From NCBI GenBank assembly GCA_030323885.1, contig CM059186.1, forward strand, positions 20,002,998-20,066,997: 64,000 bases of DNA. Direction: 5' to 3'. The notes under the pieces were generated by a model. The model saw only the letters and a program-made list of their open reading frames with translations, was not told the origin of the DNA and did not search any database. This stretch comes from Branchipolynoe longqiensis (taxonomy: Eukaryota > Annelida > Polychaeta > Phyllodocida > Polynoidae). Positions 1 through 10,971 of the stretch are shown here, in pieces; the first letter of the stretch is position 1, and the number at the start of each line of letters is the position of its first letter. A program made the translations under genes and the position numbers.

Positions 1-180
1 GGTTATATGGCAAATGCAGCAGCATTTGATTTCATACTGATCAGTCCATGGAACGATCCACTTTCCGCATTTGCATTTGCATTTGCATTCGTATTCGCAT
101 CCGGACATATGGAATGACCACTGTGTATTTATATGCTTTGCCATTGTGTGTGCTATTTGCATTTGCATTCGCCTACCGCA
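1..180. repeat. short GCATTT-type repeat and unassigned sequence
   Basis: Two short runs of the hexamer GCATTT/GCATTC occur at about 66-108 and 152-172. Nothing else is recognisable before the inverted-repeat element that starts at 183. Confidence 0.4.
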
Positions 181-182
181 TA

Positions 183-632
183 CAGTATAACCCCATTAAA
201 CCAAACTTGAAGCGACCCTAGAAATGTGTTTCGATTAACCGATCATTGGTTTAACCAAACTGTGGCTTCGACCTTGACTTGGCTTGGCAAAAACACAGGT
301 GCATTATGAGTGTGATATACAATGTATGTGGACACTTTGATTATTGCTTTTTAACCCAGATGTTTTTCGGCGGCCCTGCAAAATACTACCATTTATCATA
401 TAAAAATGTTGGTGGGGGTCTCAGATGACCACATGAAAGTTTGGTTTAACCATACTGGAAGTGGCCTGGGGTCCGAAAGTTTGTTTGGATTAACCGATAA
501 TTTGGATTAACCGACTTTGGTTTAACCAACTGTTTTATATGATAAATGGTAGTATTTTGCCAGGCCGCCAAAAAAAGTTTGGATTAACCGATCATTTGGT
601 TTAACCGAGCTTGGTTTAACGGGGTTATACTG
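183..632. mobile_element. MITE with TA target site, pogo/mariner-like
   Basis: The left end reads CAGTATAACCCCATTAAACC and the right end is its near-perfect inverted complement (GGTTTAACGGGGTTATACTG). Both ends are flanked by TA (181-182 and 633-634), as expected for Tc1/mariner/pogo transposition. The interior carries several TTAACCGAT and GGTTTAACC motifs in both directions, and no coding capacity. It is about 450 bp, a non-autonomous deletion derivative by inference. Confidence 0.7.
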
Positions 633-888
633 TACCACATATATGGAATCTTAGCTTTACTGTCAGGTTGGCACCTCATTAAATTACATTATGTTTGGAT
701 ATATCTTCTAAGCACAGTGGTGCTGTCTTGTATTCCGATGTGATTATGTGCATAAGGGATTTGTAATTATGTTTGAATTTCCTCTGCGCAGAATAGCACT
801 TTCTCCTGGATGGAACCGGACGCGACGCTGAATCGTCAGAGCGAGCGCTGACTTCCCGTGAGGGAGTTTGAATCCCAGCCAAGTGAAA

Positions 889-1231
889 ACAATTGACAAT
901 ATTCACAACGCATGTAATATCTGACGGCGACAACAAACACTACGGTTGTGGGACCATTGCCACAGCGCATACAAAAGCGATGGAAATTACTAACTTTCAA
1001 ATGCCCGTATGTCAGTCAAATCTTGGGATATTTTGACAATTCCAGAAGTATATTGCTTTTGGGTCATTGCAGGTTCCGGGAAAAATATAATTTTCATGTT
1101 TGGACCCTTTTGAAAATTTTAGGAGGGTACCAAACTAGTCAGTCACTATTAATGCACAATATTCACAATGCATGTGACATCTGATGGCGATGACGAACAC
1201 TATGGTTGCGGGACCGTGACCATCGCGCATG
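889..1231. repeat. direct repeat, about 80 bp, two copies
   Basis: A segment beginning ACAATATTCACAACGCATGT at about 892 recurs at about 1154 with roughly a dozen changes. Both copies end near a ..ACCATYGC..GCGCAT motif. The stretch just before the first copy (about 838-888) ends in a tRNA-like box B, so this may be a decayed SINE head with a duplicated body. Confidence 0.4.
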
Positions 1232-1290
1232 CGTGGTAATATCGTCTATTGCTTATAAAAATGTAGGCCTATTGCTATCTAGCATGGTGA

Positions 1291-1498
1291 TCGGCATTAA
1301 TAGGATAGGATAAAGGACTGGGTAGTGCAGTATCCAGATAATGTGACTGAGTGGGATATTGAGTGCTGGTCCTGGTGGCCTGGTCTCACAGTGAGGCAGC
1401 ACTATAAAGTCACCATTAGTGTGCACTGTCACAGGTCGGTACTCGTCCTAATAGGATGTTGGAGGTTGCTAGGACGTAAAACAACAAACAAACAATCT
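1291..1498 (+). mobile_element. SINE-A, 3' part
   Basis: This copy starts in the body (TCGGCATTAATAGGATAGG) and ends with the family tail (GTTGCTAGGACGTAAAAC then CAAACAAACAA). The tRNA-like head is missing. See the full copy at 47895-48231 for the family description. Confidence 0.75.
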
Positions 1499-1676
1499 GG
1501 CTGGAAGTACCCAATTGTGTAGGGGAATACATACTTATATCTCTAAGTACAGCGATGCTTTCTTCCATGCTGTAAATGGTACATTTGATTGTTTGTTAAA
1601 TTGTAGGTATTAATCTGATTAATATGCTTAATATGATTAACATTTATAAATTTGCTTAATATTATTTAATACTCGT

Positions 1677-2206
1677 AAGGCCCATTTAGATTGTTGACGG
1701 CGACCTATTTTCCAGGCTCCGTGGAGAAATCACTGTATTGTCAGTCGGTGTCAGTCAGTGAAGAAACACCCCGAATGCAGCATTGTGAGTGGAGAAGCTC
1801 TCATCCGGCTGAAATGAAAGTAATGTGTGATAGAATGAAGACCATATTCTAACTTAATGAAATAAAAACAACAAAGTGAGGTAGGTGGTGGCGGCTTTCC
1901 ACTTGGCCTACTCAGCTGTCTGAGACAAGTTCCCACGGTGGCCGCTTGGTGATGTCTGTGTGAGACTTGTACCTAAAGCCTACTTAGAAAATGGCACTTC
2001 TGATTGGCTGAATTGCCGATGTGTGGAAGCGCTGACCTTAAAAGTTCAACATAGTTGAACTCTGGTCAACACTTGCGGCGTGTTGCGGCGTTCAACGTCA
2101 TCAAGCGTTGACGTAAAGTCTAAATGGGAGCATTGGCTTGCGCCATGTTGCGCCGTCTAACGCCGTCTAGCACCGTCACACACCGTCAAAAGTATAAACG
2201 GGCCTT
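1677..2206. mobile_element. MITE with AAGGCCC inverted ends
   Basis: Ends are AAGGCCCATTTAGATTGTTG on the left and the complement of AAGGCCCGTTTATACTTTTG on the right, followed on both sides by GACGG. There is no coding capacity. The interior has GC-rich CGCCGTC repeats near the right end. I could not fix the target duplication, so the superfamily is left open. Confidence 0.5.
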
Positions 2207-2209
2207 TAA

Positions 2210-2912
2210 GCATAAATTTTGTAAGTCATGGCTTAGATTTGGCCAAGAACCTCTCGCATGGAAAGACAGTAAGCTCTCTAACCGATTCAGCCACCCAGTC
2301 CGGCTACTTACTACCTGGGTGGTCAGTGCAGACTATTTATGTATCAGGAAGTATTTGGATTGGATGATAACTGTTCACTCTCTGTGACGTCATGCATGGA
2401 AAGAATCTTAAAAACCAAAGAGAGTGTAGGATAGAAGAAAGGGACATTCAATTTACAATTATTCTAAGGATATTTCAGCCTACTTTTCTCAATACCTTCA
2501 TAGTATATCCACATTGCAATAGAATATATATGTTTTTAATCATTTTCAATAATAATTGACTTCATGAATAGTATCATTATACTCTGAATATTTCATAACT
2601 TTAATTTACAATAAAATGCATAGCTTGACCTTAGAAAACCCTAACCTGGGAGTGGAGTCCAATGTAACGATTAGTTTCAACATGTAGGAACTTTAATACT
2701 TATTTATATTCAATTCTGATACTTATGAAAAGATATCTTCAAAGTTGTCCTTGTCACCTGAGCCCACCTTAAGAAATGTACCACTGCATATTATAATAGA
2801 CTTTGAATGTACCATATATATATATATATATATGTATATATATGGTGTTCTGCACGGGCCTCTTTCAGGCGGGGATCCGCATAGACAGATAGGTGTGGGC
2901 AGGGTTTTGTTG
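2210..2912. other. unassigned AT-rich sequence with a (TA)n tract
   Basis: No gene or element end is recognisable. A (TA)n microsatellite lies at about 2814-2843. The remainder is AT-rich single-copy-looking sequence. Confidence 0.4.
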
Positions 2913-2914
2913 TG

Positions 2915-3236
2915 GTTTTTTTGTGGGTTTTTTTCTTTAAGATGTATATTGCCTATCATGGATAAGTCTGAATAGACTTGTTTTCACCATTAGACAGTTT
3001 GTCGATAGAAAGCCCAAGCCTACATTTTTACCAAGCCAAGGGATTTGTAACCTCCCACACCACATAGACATGGTATGAGAGCAACTGGCCTTTAATGACA
3101 CTGTAAGTTATACACAGTGGTGGAAATCCAAATTGGCAGAGATGGGGGCATGGGGAATGGCACCACCAACCTTCAGATTAGGCGTCTGACCTAGCAAAAA
3201 GTCAGACATGCTAACCACTCCACCACAGAGAACACC
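2915..3236 (-). mobile_element. SINE-B, tRNA-like head, T-run tail on plus strand
   Basis: Read on the minus strand it begins with a tRNA-like head (TGGTGGAGTGGTTAGCAT, box A type) and a box B-like GGTGG..ATTCCCC, and ends in an A-rich tail at about 2917-2938. Related copies lie at about 10972-11265 and 17390-17695. The head has a repeated GTCTGAC/GTCGGAC segment and a CTCCTAA loop that resembles tRNA-Arg(CCT), which is my reading rather than a tested assignment. Confidence 0.7.
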
Positions 3237-4181
3237 ACAGGAGCCTAGGTGGTGTAATGGTTAGCACACTGGCCCAGAATGCAAGATCTAGATGTGGATT
3301 CGATTCCCGCTCTAGGTGCAATATTTTCCATTTTCATCACCCCCACAACATATATATGGGTCGTTCTTTGAAACTGGGCACAGTGTGGGGCACCCACTTC
3401 AAATGGTTATTATAAAATTAATATGTGTCAAATATCATTGGTTTCATTATACATCACATCTATATAGATATTAGAAATAACAAAGATAATATACAATTAA
3501 AAACATTTTGATTGTGTGGTTTATTGAGTGCAAATTGCTGTCAGGACTAAAGGTTGGGGCCTCAATTTGTGACATGGCCTGCACCAAAACATTGATTTTG
3601 TCATAAACACTTAATGAACTAAGTAAAAATGTTGAAGTCGCCAAAAATAAATCTCTATTAAGACATACTTTATTGTGTTAAACTTTTTTAGCTTACCAAA
3701 ATGTGTAACTTGAGAATTTAAGGCAATTTGTGAATTGATCAGCATCATAATGCTTTGTTTCCGGAACTACATATCTTGCATCATCCTCATAAGCAAAGGC
3801 TCTGACCATGTGTAGGGGACTATTTTTAGCCTGTGGGCTGCTCGTGTGTACTGCGTGCATCTGAGCAGATCAGCGAAAACTAAAACCACCATTTTTGCAA
3901 AGTTATTGGACTTTAACTGTTTGTTATGAGTATGGTTTCCAAATTCAAGTGTTACGATGCATTTATTAAAATGCAAGTCTACTTCTAATGTAACCAATAT
4001 AATGAACTATTTTGTGTGTAGTGATATATGTGAGTCGGCGGAAGAACATGTATACACGTGTTGCTCTTGTCAGTGCTTTCACTTGTGTAGAAGACCAGTA
4101 CTTTGAAACCGTTTCCACCAACAAATCTCCATTACGCAAGTGATCTTGAAGTGAATCAAAACATCCTGCCTGCACTTGAAG

Positions 4182-4978
4182 GTAAGATATTGTTATATAT
4201 TAATGTTATTAAGCAGTTGTTTAAAGTATGTGACTGTTTTTCATGTGTTTTCCGTAGGGTTTCTCGTTCACATTCTGTTTTAGAGTGCAGTCGGCGTCTA
4301 GTATGGGTAGTTTGAGTGTTTGATCATTGTAAAACGTGCACAAATTTACGATGGTGATGTGATTTTGATGAAGCAGTTTAAATGTGACAAAATCATTGAA
4401 ATTATAACTTACCTTGATTTATTTTTAGTTATTGACTTTTACGTACATGTATTGAATGTGGCTATAGAACTTATTATGTAGGCTGAGTGTTTGATCATTG
4501 TAAAAATGTGCACGAAAAATTGTTATCTTGTTATCTTGTTATAATGGTGATGAAGCAGTTTAAATGTGACAGAAATTGTAATGCAATTCATGTTTGATTC
4601 AACTCGTTCTTATTTTTGTTCACTGCTTACATTTTGGGGATGCAGTTATGTCAGATGTCAAAGTTATTATGTAGGAATCCATATGTTCATAGTGTTTTTT
4701 TAATGGCGATATAAATGTAAAAATTAGTCAGGTTCAGAATTTGTAATGCAAATTATCATGTTTGTTTGAAGTCATTCTTAGTTTTGTTCACCGCTTAGAT
4801 TTTGGGGAGGCATTTGTGTCAGAGAATCAGTTTTTCCATTTGCATCATCACCCAGAAATAAAATTAAACCTTTTGTTCTGTTTATGTATTTTCTGTCAAT
4901 CTTTTTAGATGTCGTCACCTAGAAATAAAATTACAACATTTGTTCTAATGTTTCTGTATTTTCTTTCAATCTTTTTAG
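4182..4978 (+). other. candidate intron upstream of the transposase-like gene
   Basis: A strong donor-like GAAG/GTAAGAT occurs at 4181-4188. A polypyrimidine tract with an AG (TTTCAATCTTTTTAG) ends at 4978, directly before the ATG at 4979. The segment is made of degenerate tandem units: a phrase around TTTGATCATTGTAAAA and AAGCAGTTTAAATGTGACA occurs near 4320 and 4493. Another phrase around TTTTGTTCACYGCTTA occurs near 4613 and 4782. The last 70 bp, including the acceptor, are duplicated (acceptor-like AG at about 4908 and 4978). A 5' untranslated or short coding exon ending at 4181 is inferred. Confidence 0.35.
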
Positions 4979-7138
4979 ATGTCCAACCAACAGAGCAGTA
5001 GGATTGCTGAAAAGCATCAGCTTCCAGAAGCAGCTGATCCATCATCTCTTCAACCAATAGAAAAAAAGGAAAGAAAGACAGCTGCTCAAGCTACCAGAGA
5101 CTGGAAGGATCAGATGCAGCAGAACAACCCTGAGGAATATGTGAAGTACAAGGTGAAATGGAGAGAGGCATGCAAGGCCTATTGTGACAACTCTTCTGAA
5201 CAGATGAAGGCACGACAGAGAGAGCAGGCGAGGCTGAGGATGAGAGCAATGCGAGCCAGGAAAAAAGAGCAAGCAGAAAAACCTAGACTGACAAGGATTA
5301 GCCAAGAAAAGCAGAGGAGTAAATGGCATGAGGAGAAAAAAAAAACAGAAAGAAAACATGACCTCACAAAAGCGACGGAGGATAAATGAGAGAAGAAGGA
5401 ATCAGTATCGTAAGAAGATAGTTGTTTCTCAGGTAGAAACCAAAGCATCATCAGTTGTCCACAAGGAGCAACCACTGAGAACACCTTCGGCAAGAAGAAA
5501 GGCCCTGTCACGGGCACAAGCAGCTCTCCCGTCAAGCCCGAGGAAGTTTGTAAGCATGGTCACAGACCTAGTAACTAAAGCCTCTCCAAGGAAAAGGATC
5601 CTCTTCCGTCATCTCAGGACAGGAAACAGAGCTGAACAAGAGAGAATGTTGGGCCAAGAAGTCATCAGAAAACTGAAAGGACTGCAGAGGAAACGGTCAG
5701 CTGCTGAATGCCACATACGCCGTGTTCTTCTGTCAATCTGCCGAAGAAATGCCTCAGTAAAAGCATGTTCGTCTAACCTCAGTGTCAGCAGAAGGACGGC
5801 AGTAAAAATCAATTCTGGCACAACTTTCTCCAGAAAAGTAAAAAAAGAAAGAAAAATGGCATCCAAAGCAATAGCTTTCCTTGAGATGGCATCAACACCA
5901 CTGCCACACAAAAAGCTGGTTTCAAAGAAAACTGGGAAAGCCGCAGCAGTGCTGACAAAGCCTTTGCAAGACTTGCACAAGGAGTTTGTTGAGGAAGTTG
6001 ATGAGGCTGTCAGCTTCAGTCACTTTGCCAAATGTCGGCTGGCACATATTCACCCGATGAGGAAAAACCAGCTGCGACAGTGCCTGTGCGAATATTGCAC
6101 AAACGTTGAACTAAAACTGCGGTCAATCAATGGGATTGCAACCAGGATAAACAATAACTGTTGTATCCACCACATTTACCATTCTGTCGATCTAATAACC
6201 TGTGGCAGGCAAGAGGGGGAATGGAAAAAAGACTGTGTCTACCAAAATTGCAACACCTGCAGTGCTGACAATATGGCTCGTCACCTGCATCCACTTCTGC
6301 AGCAAGGCTCCTCATCTTGGTCTAAGTGGGAGACCCAGGTCACCATGCTCAATGGGAAAAGGGTTTGCCGCAAAATGCTGAACCGGAAAGAAGGGACTGT
6401 GGCACAGCTGGTGGATGAACTGAAGGAAGAGGTCATCTTTCTCGCCCAACACCTCTTCCGAGCTGATTGGCAACATCAGCAGTTTGAAGTAATGCGGAAA
6501 CAGGTTCCCTTTCCCCGCAACACTGTTGGAATGGTATTGGACTTTGCGGAGAACTTTACCTGCTCGCATCAGGATGAAATCCAGGCTGCCCACTGGTAAC
6601 AGTTCACCCCATAGTTACATACTATGCCTGCTCCTCTTGTGGGGAGACTGTATCTGAATCTCTTGTCTTTGTAAGTGATGATAAACAACATGACTTTGAT
6701 GCAGTCTTCAGCTTCACAAAAGTGGCCATCGACCATCTCCGCCAAACAAGAGGTATCCAGCTGGAACATATTATCCAGTGGACAGTCAATGCAGTCAAGA
6801 CAGGCTCCTCTACCATTGCTTCTGCAAAGGACTTATTTGACTACTGCTTTGAGAGCAAACTAAATAAGCAGCCTCATGCAGGAGAATGCAAGCACTTCCT
6901 GTGGTCCTTCTTTTGGGTGCCAAGAGATGACATTGCAAGGAAGTGAAACAGAGCTACCCAAACACTGAAAGGAACACGCTCACTCCACTCTGTTAGATGT
7001 GTTAAGCCACATGTGCTCTTAACCCATGAACTATCCTGCTTCTGTAGCCAGTGCCAAGCAGGTGTCGGAGCCTGTGAGACCGTGCATGTGACAGGGGAGT
7101 GGAAAAGAGAAATTCTATGCCCCAATGCTGATCCTTAG
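4979..7138 (+). pseudogene. broken D-D-E-like transposase gene of an uncharacterised metazoan family
   Basis: Three frames are needed. Frame 1 (4979-5389) gives a Lys/Arg/Gln/Glu-rich, coiled-coil-like N-terminus. The frame shifts in an A10 run at 5336-5345. Frame 2 (to 6599) carries more basic sequence, then FSHFAKCR at about residue 229, a CLCEYC cysteine cluster at about 252-257, and LDFAEN with an acidic pair at 405/408. The frame shifts again at 6597-6602. Frame 3 has VSDDKQHD at about 6674-6694 and IIQW at 6773-6781. It then jumps to a segment that in this family, as I recall it, lies some 50 residues further on, so the central region with the next catalytic-type motifs is missing. A TGA at 6944 interrupts the C-terminal part, which ends with a Cys-rich stretch (LSCFCSQC) and stops at 7136. 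I know this family only as unnamed predicted proteins in cnidarians and molluscs. A transposase role is inferred from the spaced acidic motifs and the inverted repeats around it. Confidence 0.6.
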
Positions 7139-8004
7139 ACTGCCACCCCTCTGTATGTCACTTCCCCATAGAATGTTTTTTTGACATTTCGATTGTCTGT
7201 TTCAGTGTTTTGGATTCCATGTTACCATGGTGATAAACAATCTAAAGCTTAGATTAAGTCACAGTCTTCTAATAATTTGTTTCCTTTTTGTTGTCTAACC
7301 TGTATTCTGGGTAGTTAGTATTCATTTTTACACTAAAATAGTATATTCATTCAAATGTCAACACGAATATATAAATGACAAAATTGTCCAGATGAATTGT
7401 AATTTTCCGCTGCTAACAAACTCCCAAATAATCCAAAGCTATCCACTTTTTTCTCTGGATTTCTATCAGAATGTACTACTAGATGACAAAGAATAAAGGT
7501 CGAAAAGTGAAAAAATGCACTTAGGAGTGATAAAATATAAATGTTTCTTGGGTTATTTGGGTTCCATGTTACGCAAGTGATGATATCATTTCCAATAATT
7601 AACACCCCCTCTCACACCCTAGGAATGAAAATAATTATCTTTTTGTTCAGGGTAAGGGAACAGACATGTATTCAGCTCTATTATTACAAAAAGAAATGAA
7701 AGGTTTTCAGATTTTAATTTTGGATGACCCATGTCACACTTTGGTGCCCAGTTTCAGAGAATGACCCATATACATACACAGTATGCTACCATGTGTGTTC
7801 AAGGCTAAGTGGAGGGTCAGTGAAGGAATGACTGAAATAGAAGTTTGACCTTGAGCTTAAAGGAGCAATAACATGCCCAACACAGTCTTTACTTATTCAC
7901 AGTTATCATTATCGATTCCTAATTTATGTATCTAGAAGGAACCTTTTCTCCAGGAATGATCTTTAACCCCTTCAAGATTGAGCGTCACATTCGTCAAGTT
8001 GTGG

Positions 8005-8995
8005 CTCATCATCATCATCATGCTGTCAGTTGCAATGCGACAAAGACTGCTTTCATTACTTAACTGCCACTCTCCATTTAGCTCTCTGCTGTGGAGTGAT
8101 GTCCATGAGTCAGTCTTAATGTCTCTCAGCTTCAGGTTTCTCTTGATAGTATCCTTGAACCGGAGAAGAGGCTGTCCTCTCTTTCTGTGACCAGAAGACA
8201 ATTGAGAATAGAGGATCTTCTTTGGTAGCATGTCTGTTGACATCCTCATCATGTGTCCAGTCCACTGGAGGTTCTTTCTGATCAAAAGATCTTCCATAGA
8301 GGGCAGCCCTGTCCGATCGAGTATTTCCTTGTTTGTCACTTTGTCCTTCCAGGTTATCCTCAAGATCAAATGCAGATGTCGCATCATGAAGGCTTGCAGC
8401 TTTTTCACCTTTCGTCTGAACACTGTCCAGGCCTCAGCTCCATAGAGTAGGGTGGATAGCACAATTACGCAGGAGATCTTGCCTTTCACCTGTGTGGACA
8501 CATGGTGATTGTGCCAGAATCTATGGGATAGTCAGCCAAACGATGCGCTAGCCCTAGCCATCCTGCTCTGTATCTCAGCATCAATGCATCCTTACTTGAT
8601 ATAGTGCTTCCGAGATAGGTGAATTCTTGAACAGAGTTCAGCTTGTCTCCATGCATTTCATAAAAGCTGCTTGCAATGTGTTGAAGTGCTGCTGGCTTTT
8701 GCAAGTTTCTAGCAGCACACTCTCAGGGAGCAAATAGTGGTCTCACACTGGCAAGAACACGTCAAGACAGGCGCAAACTATTTGTCCCTGCAATGGCTCG
8801 TTGGGAGATGTTGGGAGTTCCATTCATCACTGCACTTAATGCTGCCATGATAACAGGGTTTTCTGTTAAGGTTTTCTCTCTTAGCCTTTGGTTCTATCAA
8901 GAACCTGTACCGCAAGGCAATGGTTTACAACTTTGCAAGGCAGGGGCGTCAAACTCCCTGAGGTATTTTAGCAGATAGGTATCAGAGGTACTGCT
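8005..8995 (-). mobile_element. LINE 3' end with reverse-transcriptase C-terminus, copy 1
   Basis: On the minus strand two frames join. The upstream one has an EFTYLGSTIS motif (about 8650-8600). The downstream one has LLYGAEAWT, RTGLPSMEDLL, GHMMRM and LRFKDTIKRNLK, the conserved region behind the RT palm in many animal LINEs. The catalytic YxDD region is absent. The element ends in an ATC/GAT microsatellite at 8005-8019, a typical LINE tail. Upstream of the RT part, about 300 bp of noncoding-looking sequence (about 8690-8995) is shared with the copy at 45428-45907. Frameshifts and stops make it inactive. Confidence 0.8.
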
Positions 8996-9125
8996 ATACC
9001 CGCATTAAGGTCAGTAAACACTAATGACCCTTCTGACTGTTAGAATGATGTAGACAAGGGAATACTTAACCAATTGGATATCCTTTCTCTAGCAGGTAGA
9101 AATGAATCATGAATCACTACTAATA

Positions 9126-9395
9126 CAGGGTTGCCAACCATTACGGTTTCGCCATAAGGTGTACAATATTTTATGTCCCCATCATCACCTTACGCCGATC
9201 TTCCAGTTTTTCATTTTCCAATGTTGGCAACCCTGCAAAACTATTAATATAGTAATATTATATCAATCTCATGTCCAAAATGCACCACAGAACTACTAAG
9301 ATTTTAGCATTTTTCTGGAGGAGTACCCCCAGACCCACCACTATAACATCCATTAAGATTTTCCCGTTTTTAATGTTCCAATGTTGGCAACCCTG
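9126..9395. mobile_element. MITE with CAGGGTTGCCAAC ends
   Basis: The left end is CAGGGTTGCCAAC at 9126. Its complement GTTGGCAACCCTG occurs twice, ending at 9235 and at 9395, each time within TTCCAATGTTGGCAACCCTG. The shorter unit (9126-9235) could be the complete element, with the rest a duplication of its right half. No coding capacity. Confidence 0.55.
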
Positions 9396-10028
9396 CTAAT
9401 AGAGATGCATTGCAATATGGCTCTCCAAGGAGTGTATCAAAAGGCCTATGCTACATTAAGCACTTTGTCACATAATGGGATACTTGAGCTCCAGCACAGT
9501 AAGTAGGAATTGATCTGTCCAGGACCATTACACCAATGGACCCATGACTATCCATACTAGTAGATCTTTAAATATATGTTGATGCGTACTAATGCATAGC
9601 ATTATGTTTGTGGTGAGGGAGGAACCGCCGACGCAGCTGTTCTACTCTCCTCTCTCCGGACTCCCGCTTCAGGCTTCAACTACTCGAGGCATCACCTATC
9701 GCCTCCCACCAGAACTTGGCACCGTGCTGCTGCCATTTCGCTCACTACTAGTCCAGCGACCGAAACATCAGTCAACTGTCAAACTGAGAGAGTTGATTAT
9801 CAGTTAATATAAGATTCACTTATGATTAAAGTTCTCTACTCTGATAAATTTGAATTATGGTCATTGTTTTTAGATAACTATTCGATGTTGATCAATATCA
9901 TCTATTTTACTAGTGGTTTGCAGTAACTTATATTTTAAAGCATTAGCTTTTGATATATTTGAAGACAAACCATGCACAATTAAATTTAATATGGGCATCG
10001 AAACGACAGCATAGCGCGACCTTACCAT

Positions 10029-10243
10029 AAAAAGGTTCTATCTGACAAAATGGTGCTTTCGAGATAATGAGGACTGAAGCTGTGTAACTGCATGATAGCA
10101 AAGCAGATAGAACAATATTATTTTAATATATCTCAGTGAAAAATACCAATATATCTCAGTGAAACAGTTGTGTAACTGCATGACAGCCTTTTGTTTCACA
10201 TCCATAACACCAATTCAGTCACTTTGTCAGATAGAACCTTTTT
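10029..10243. mobile_element. short MITE with AAAAAGGTTCTATCTGAC ends
   Basis: AAAAAGGTTCTATCTGACAA at the left is matched by its inverted complement at the right (TTGTCAGATAGAACCTTTTT), giving a 215-bp hairpin-capable element. Internally, TATCTCAGTGAAA and TGTAACTGCATGA each occur twice. The surrounding sequence (about 9840-10030 and 10245-10320) resembles the TTAA-flanked MITE family described at 46597, so this one is probably nested in a decayed copy. Confidence 0.6.
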
Positions 10244-10359
10244 ATATTAATGTCACATATTAGGTTTCAGCACTATTAGGTTCTATTAAATTGAATTAGT
10301 TTTAGCTTCTATTTGGCAAAGGAATTATATTTATTGTGTTGTATCTAAATCCCCTGTCA

Positions 10360-10680
10360 CACTCCAGCTTATGACCACTTGCGACCACTTTGTGACCACT
10401 CTGAACCAAAGAACCCATAGTCACCAGCGACCTCCTTGTGACCAAAGCAATAGTCACTGACCTTCTTGCGACCATGTTGGTCACAAGGATTTTATTAGTG
10501 CAGTAGCTGCAACTTGCTTGCCACCAGAATGGTTGTAAGGAGGTCGGCGACCACTGAGGACCATGTTGCGACCACCTTGCGACCACTTGCAACCATAATG
10601 TGACCATTTTGTGACCACTTACAACCTTTTTGTGAGCAAGCATTTTGTTGTGGTCGCAAAGTGGTTGCAAGCGGTCGCAA
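10360..10680. repeat. degenerate GCGACCACTTTGTG tandem repeat
   Basis: The phrase (T)GCGACCACYTTG(T/C)GACCA recurs more than ten times in both strands with 10-20 bp spacing. The left border reads CCCCTGTCACACT, the same start as the MITEs at 13205 and 13881, so it may be a relative whose interior has become a minisatellite. I could not identify a matching right end. Confidence 0.45.
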
Positions 10681-10690
10681 CGCCGTAGTG

Positions 10691-10745
10691 TTTGTCTGTT
10701 GGAGTTTTACATCCTGGCAACATCTAAGGTCATATCAGGATAGGG
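10691..10745 (-). mobile_element. SINE-A tail fragment
   Basis: Only the 3' tail is present, in reverse: TGTTGGAGTTTTACATCCTG then GCAACATCTAAGGTCATATC. Confidence 0.7.
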
Positions 10746-10971
10746 AGCAGGAGTGTGCCTGTGGGATTAGTTGGACATAGTCAGGAGGCAGAATCCAGAA
10801 AGTGCCTTAATAAGACTAAGAGTGACCCTAAACATCTTTTTTAGAAGCTGGAAACTAGCAAATATTATTTCTGCAGTTCCCAAGGAGTTTCAGTAGGCCT
10901 GCCTCCAGGCTTGCATGTTCCAACTTTGGTGGCCATCTTGGATTTCAAAATGGCCATCTCAGAAATTTACT

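Larger units (their letters stand above)
3358..7767 (+). mobile_element. 4.4 kb DNA transposon with decayed transposase gene
   Basis: The left end reads GGGTCGTTCTTTGAAACTGG(GCAC) at 3358. The right end, reversed, reads GGGTCATTCTCTGAAACTGG(GCAC) at 7767, so the terminal inverted repeats match at 22 of 24 positions. The flanks are AT-rich (..ATATAT and ATATAC..), so a short target duplication is possible but cannot be fixed. Between the ends lies a single gene-like region on the plus strand (4979-7138) with an upstream intron-like segment. The layout of one gene between short inverted ends is that of a cut-and-paste transposon. The copy is inactive because the gene is frameshifted and internally deleted. 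Joining the ends to this gene is inference, supported by both lying in one unbroken block with no other element inside. Confidence 0.65.

Noticed and set aside
3243..3316. tRNA gene candidate (GGTGTAATGGTTAGCAC with GGATTCGATTCCC)
   Set aside because: Boxes A and B are present and the acceptor stem pairs in part, but I could not form a proper anticodon arm. It directly adjoins a SINE-B head, so a tRNA-derived repeat is more likely.
5042..5535. Minus-strand frames rich in Phe/Leu/Ser opposite the transposase-like gene
   Set aside because: They are shadows of the Lys/Glu-rich coding strand.
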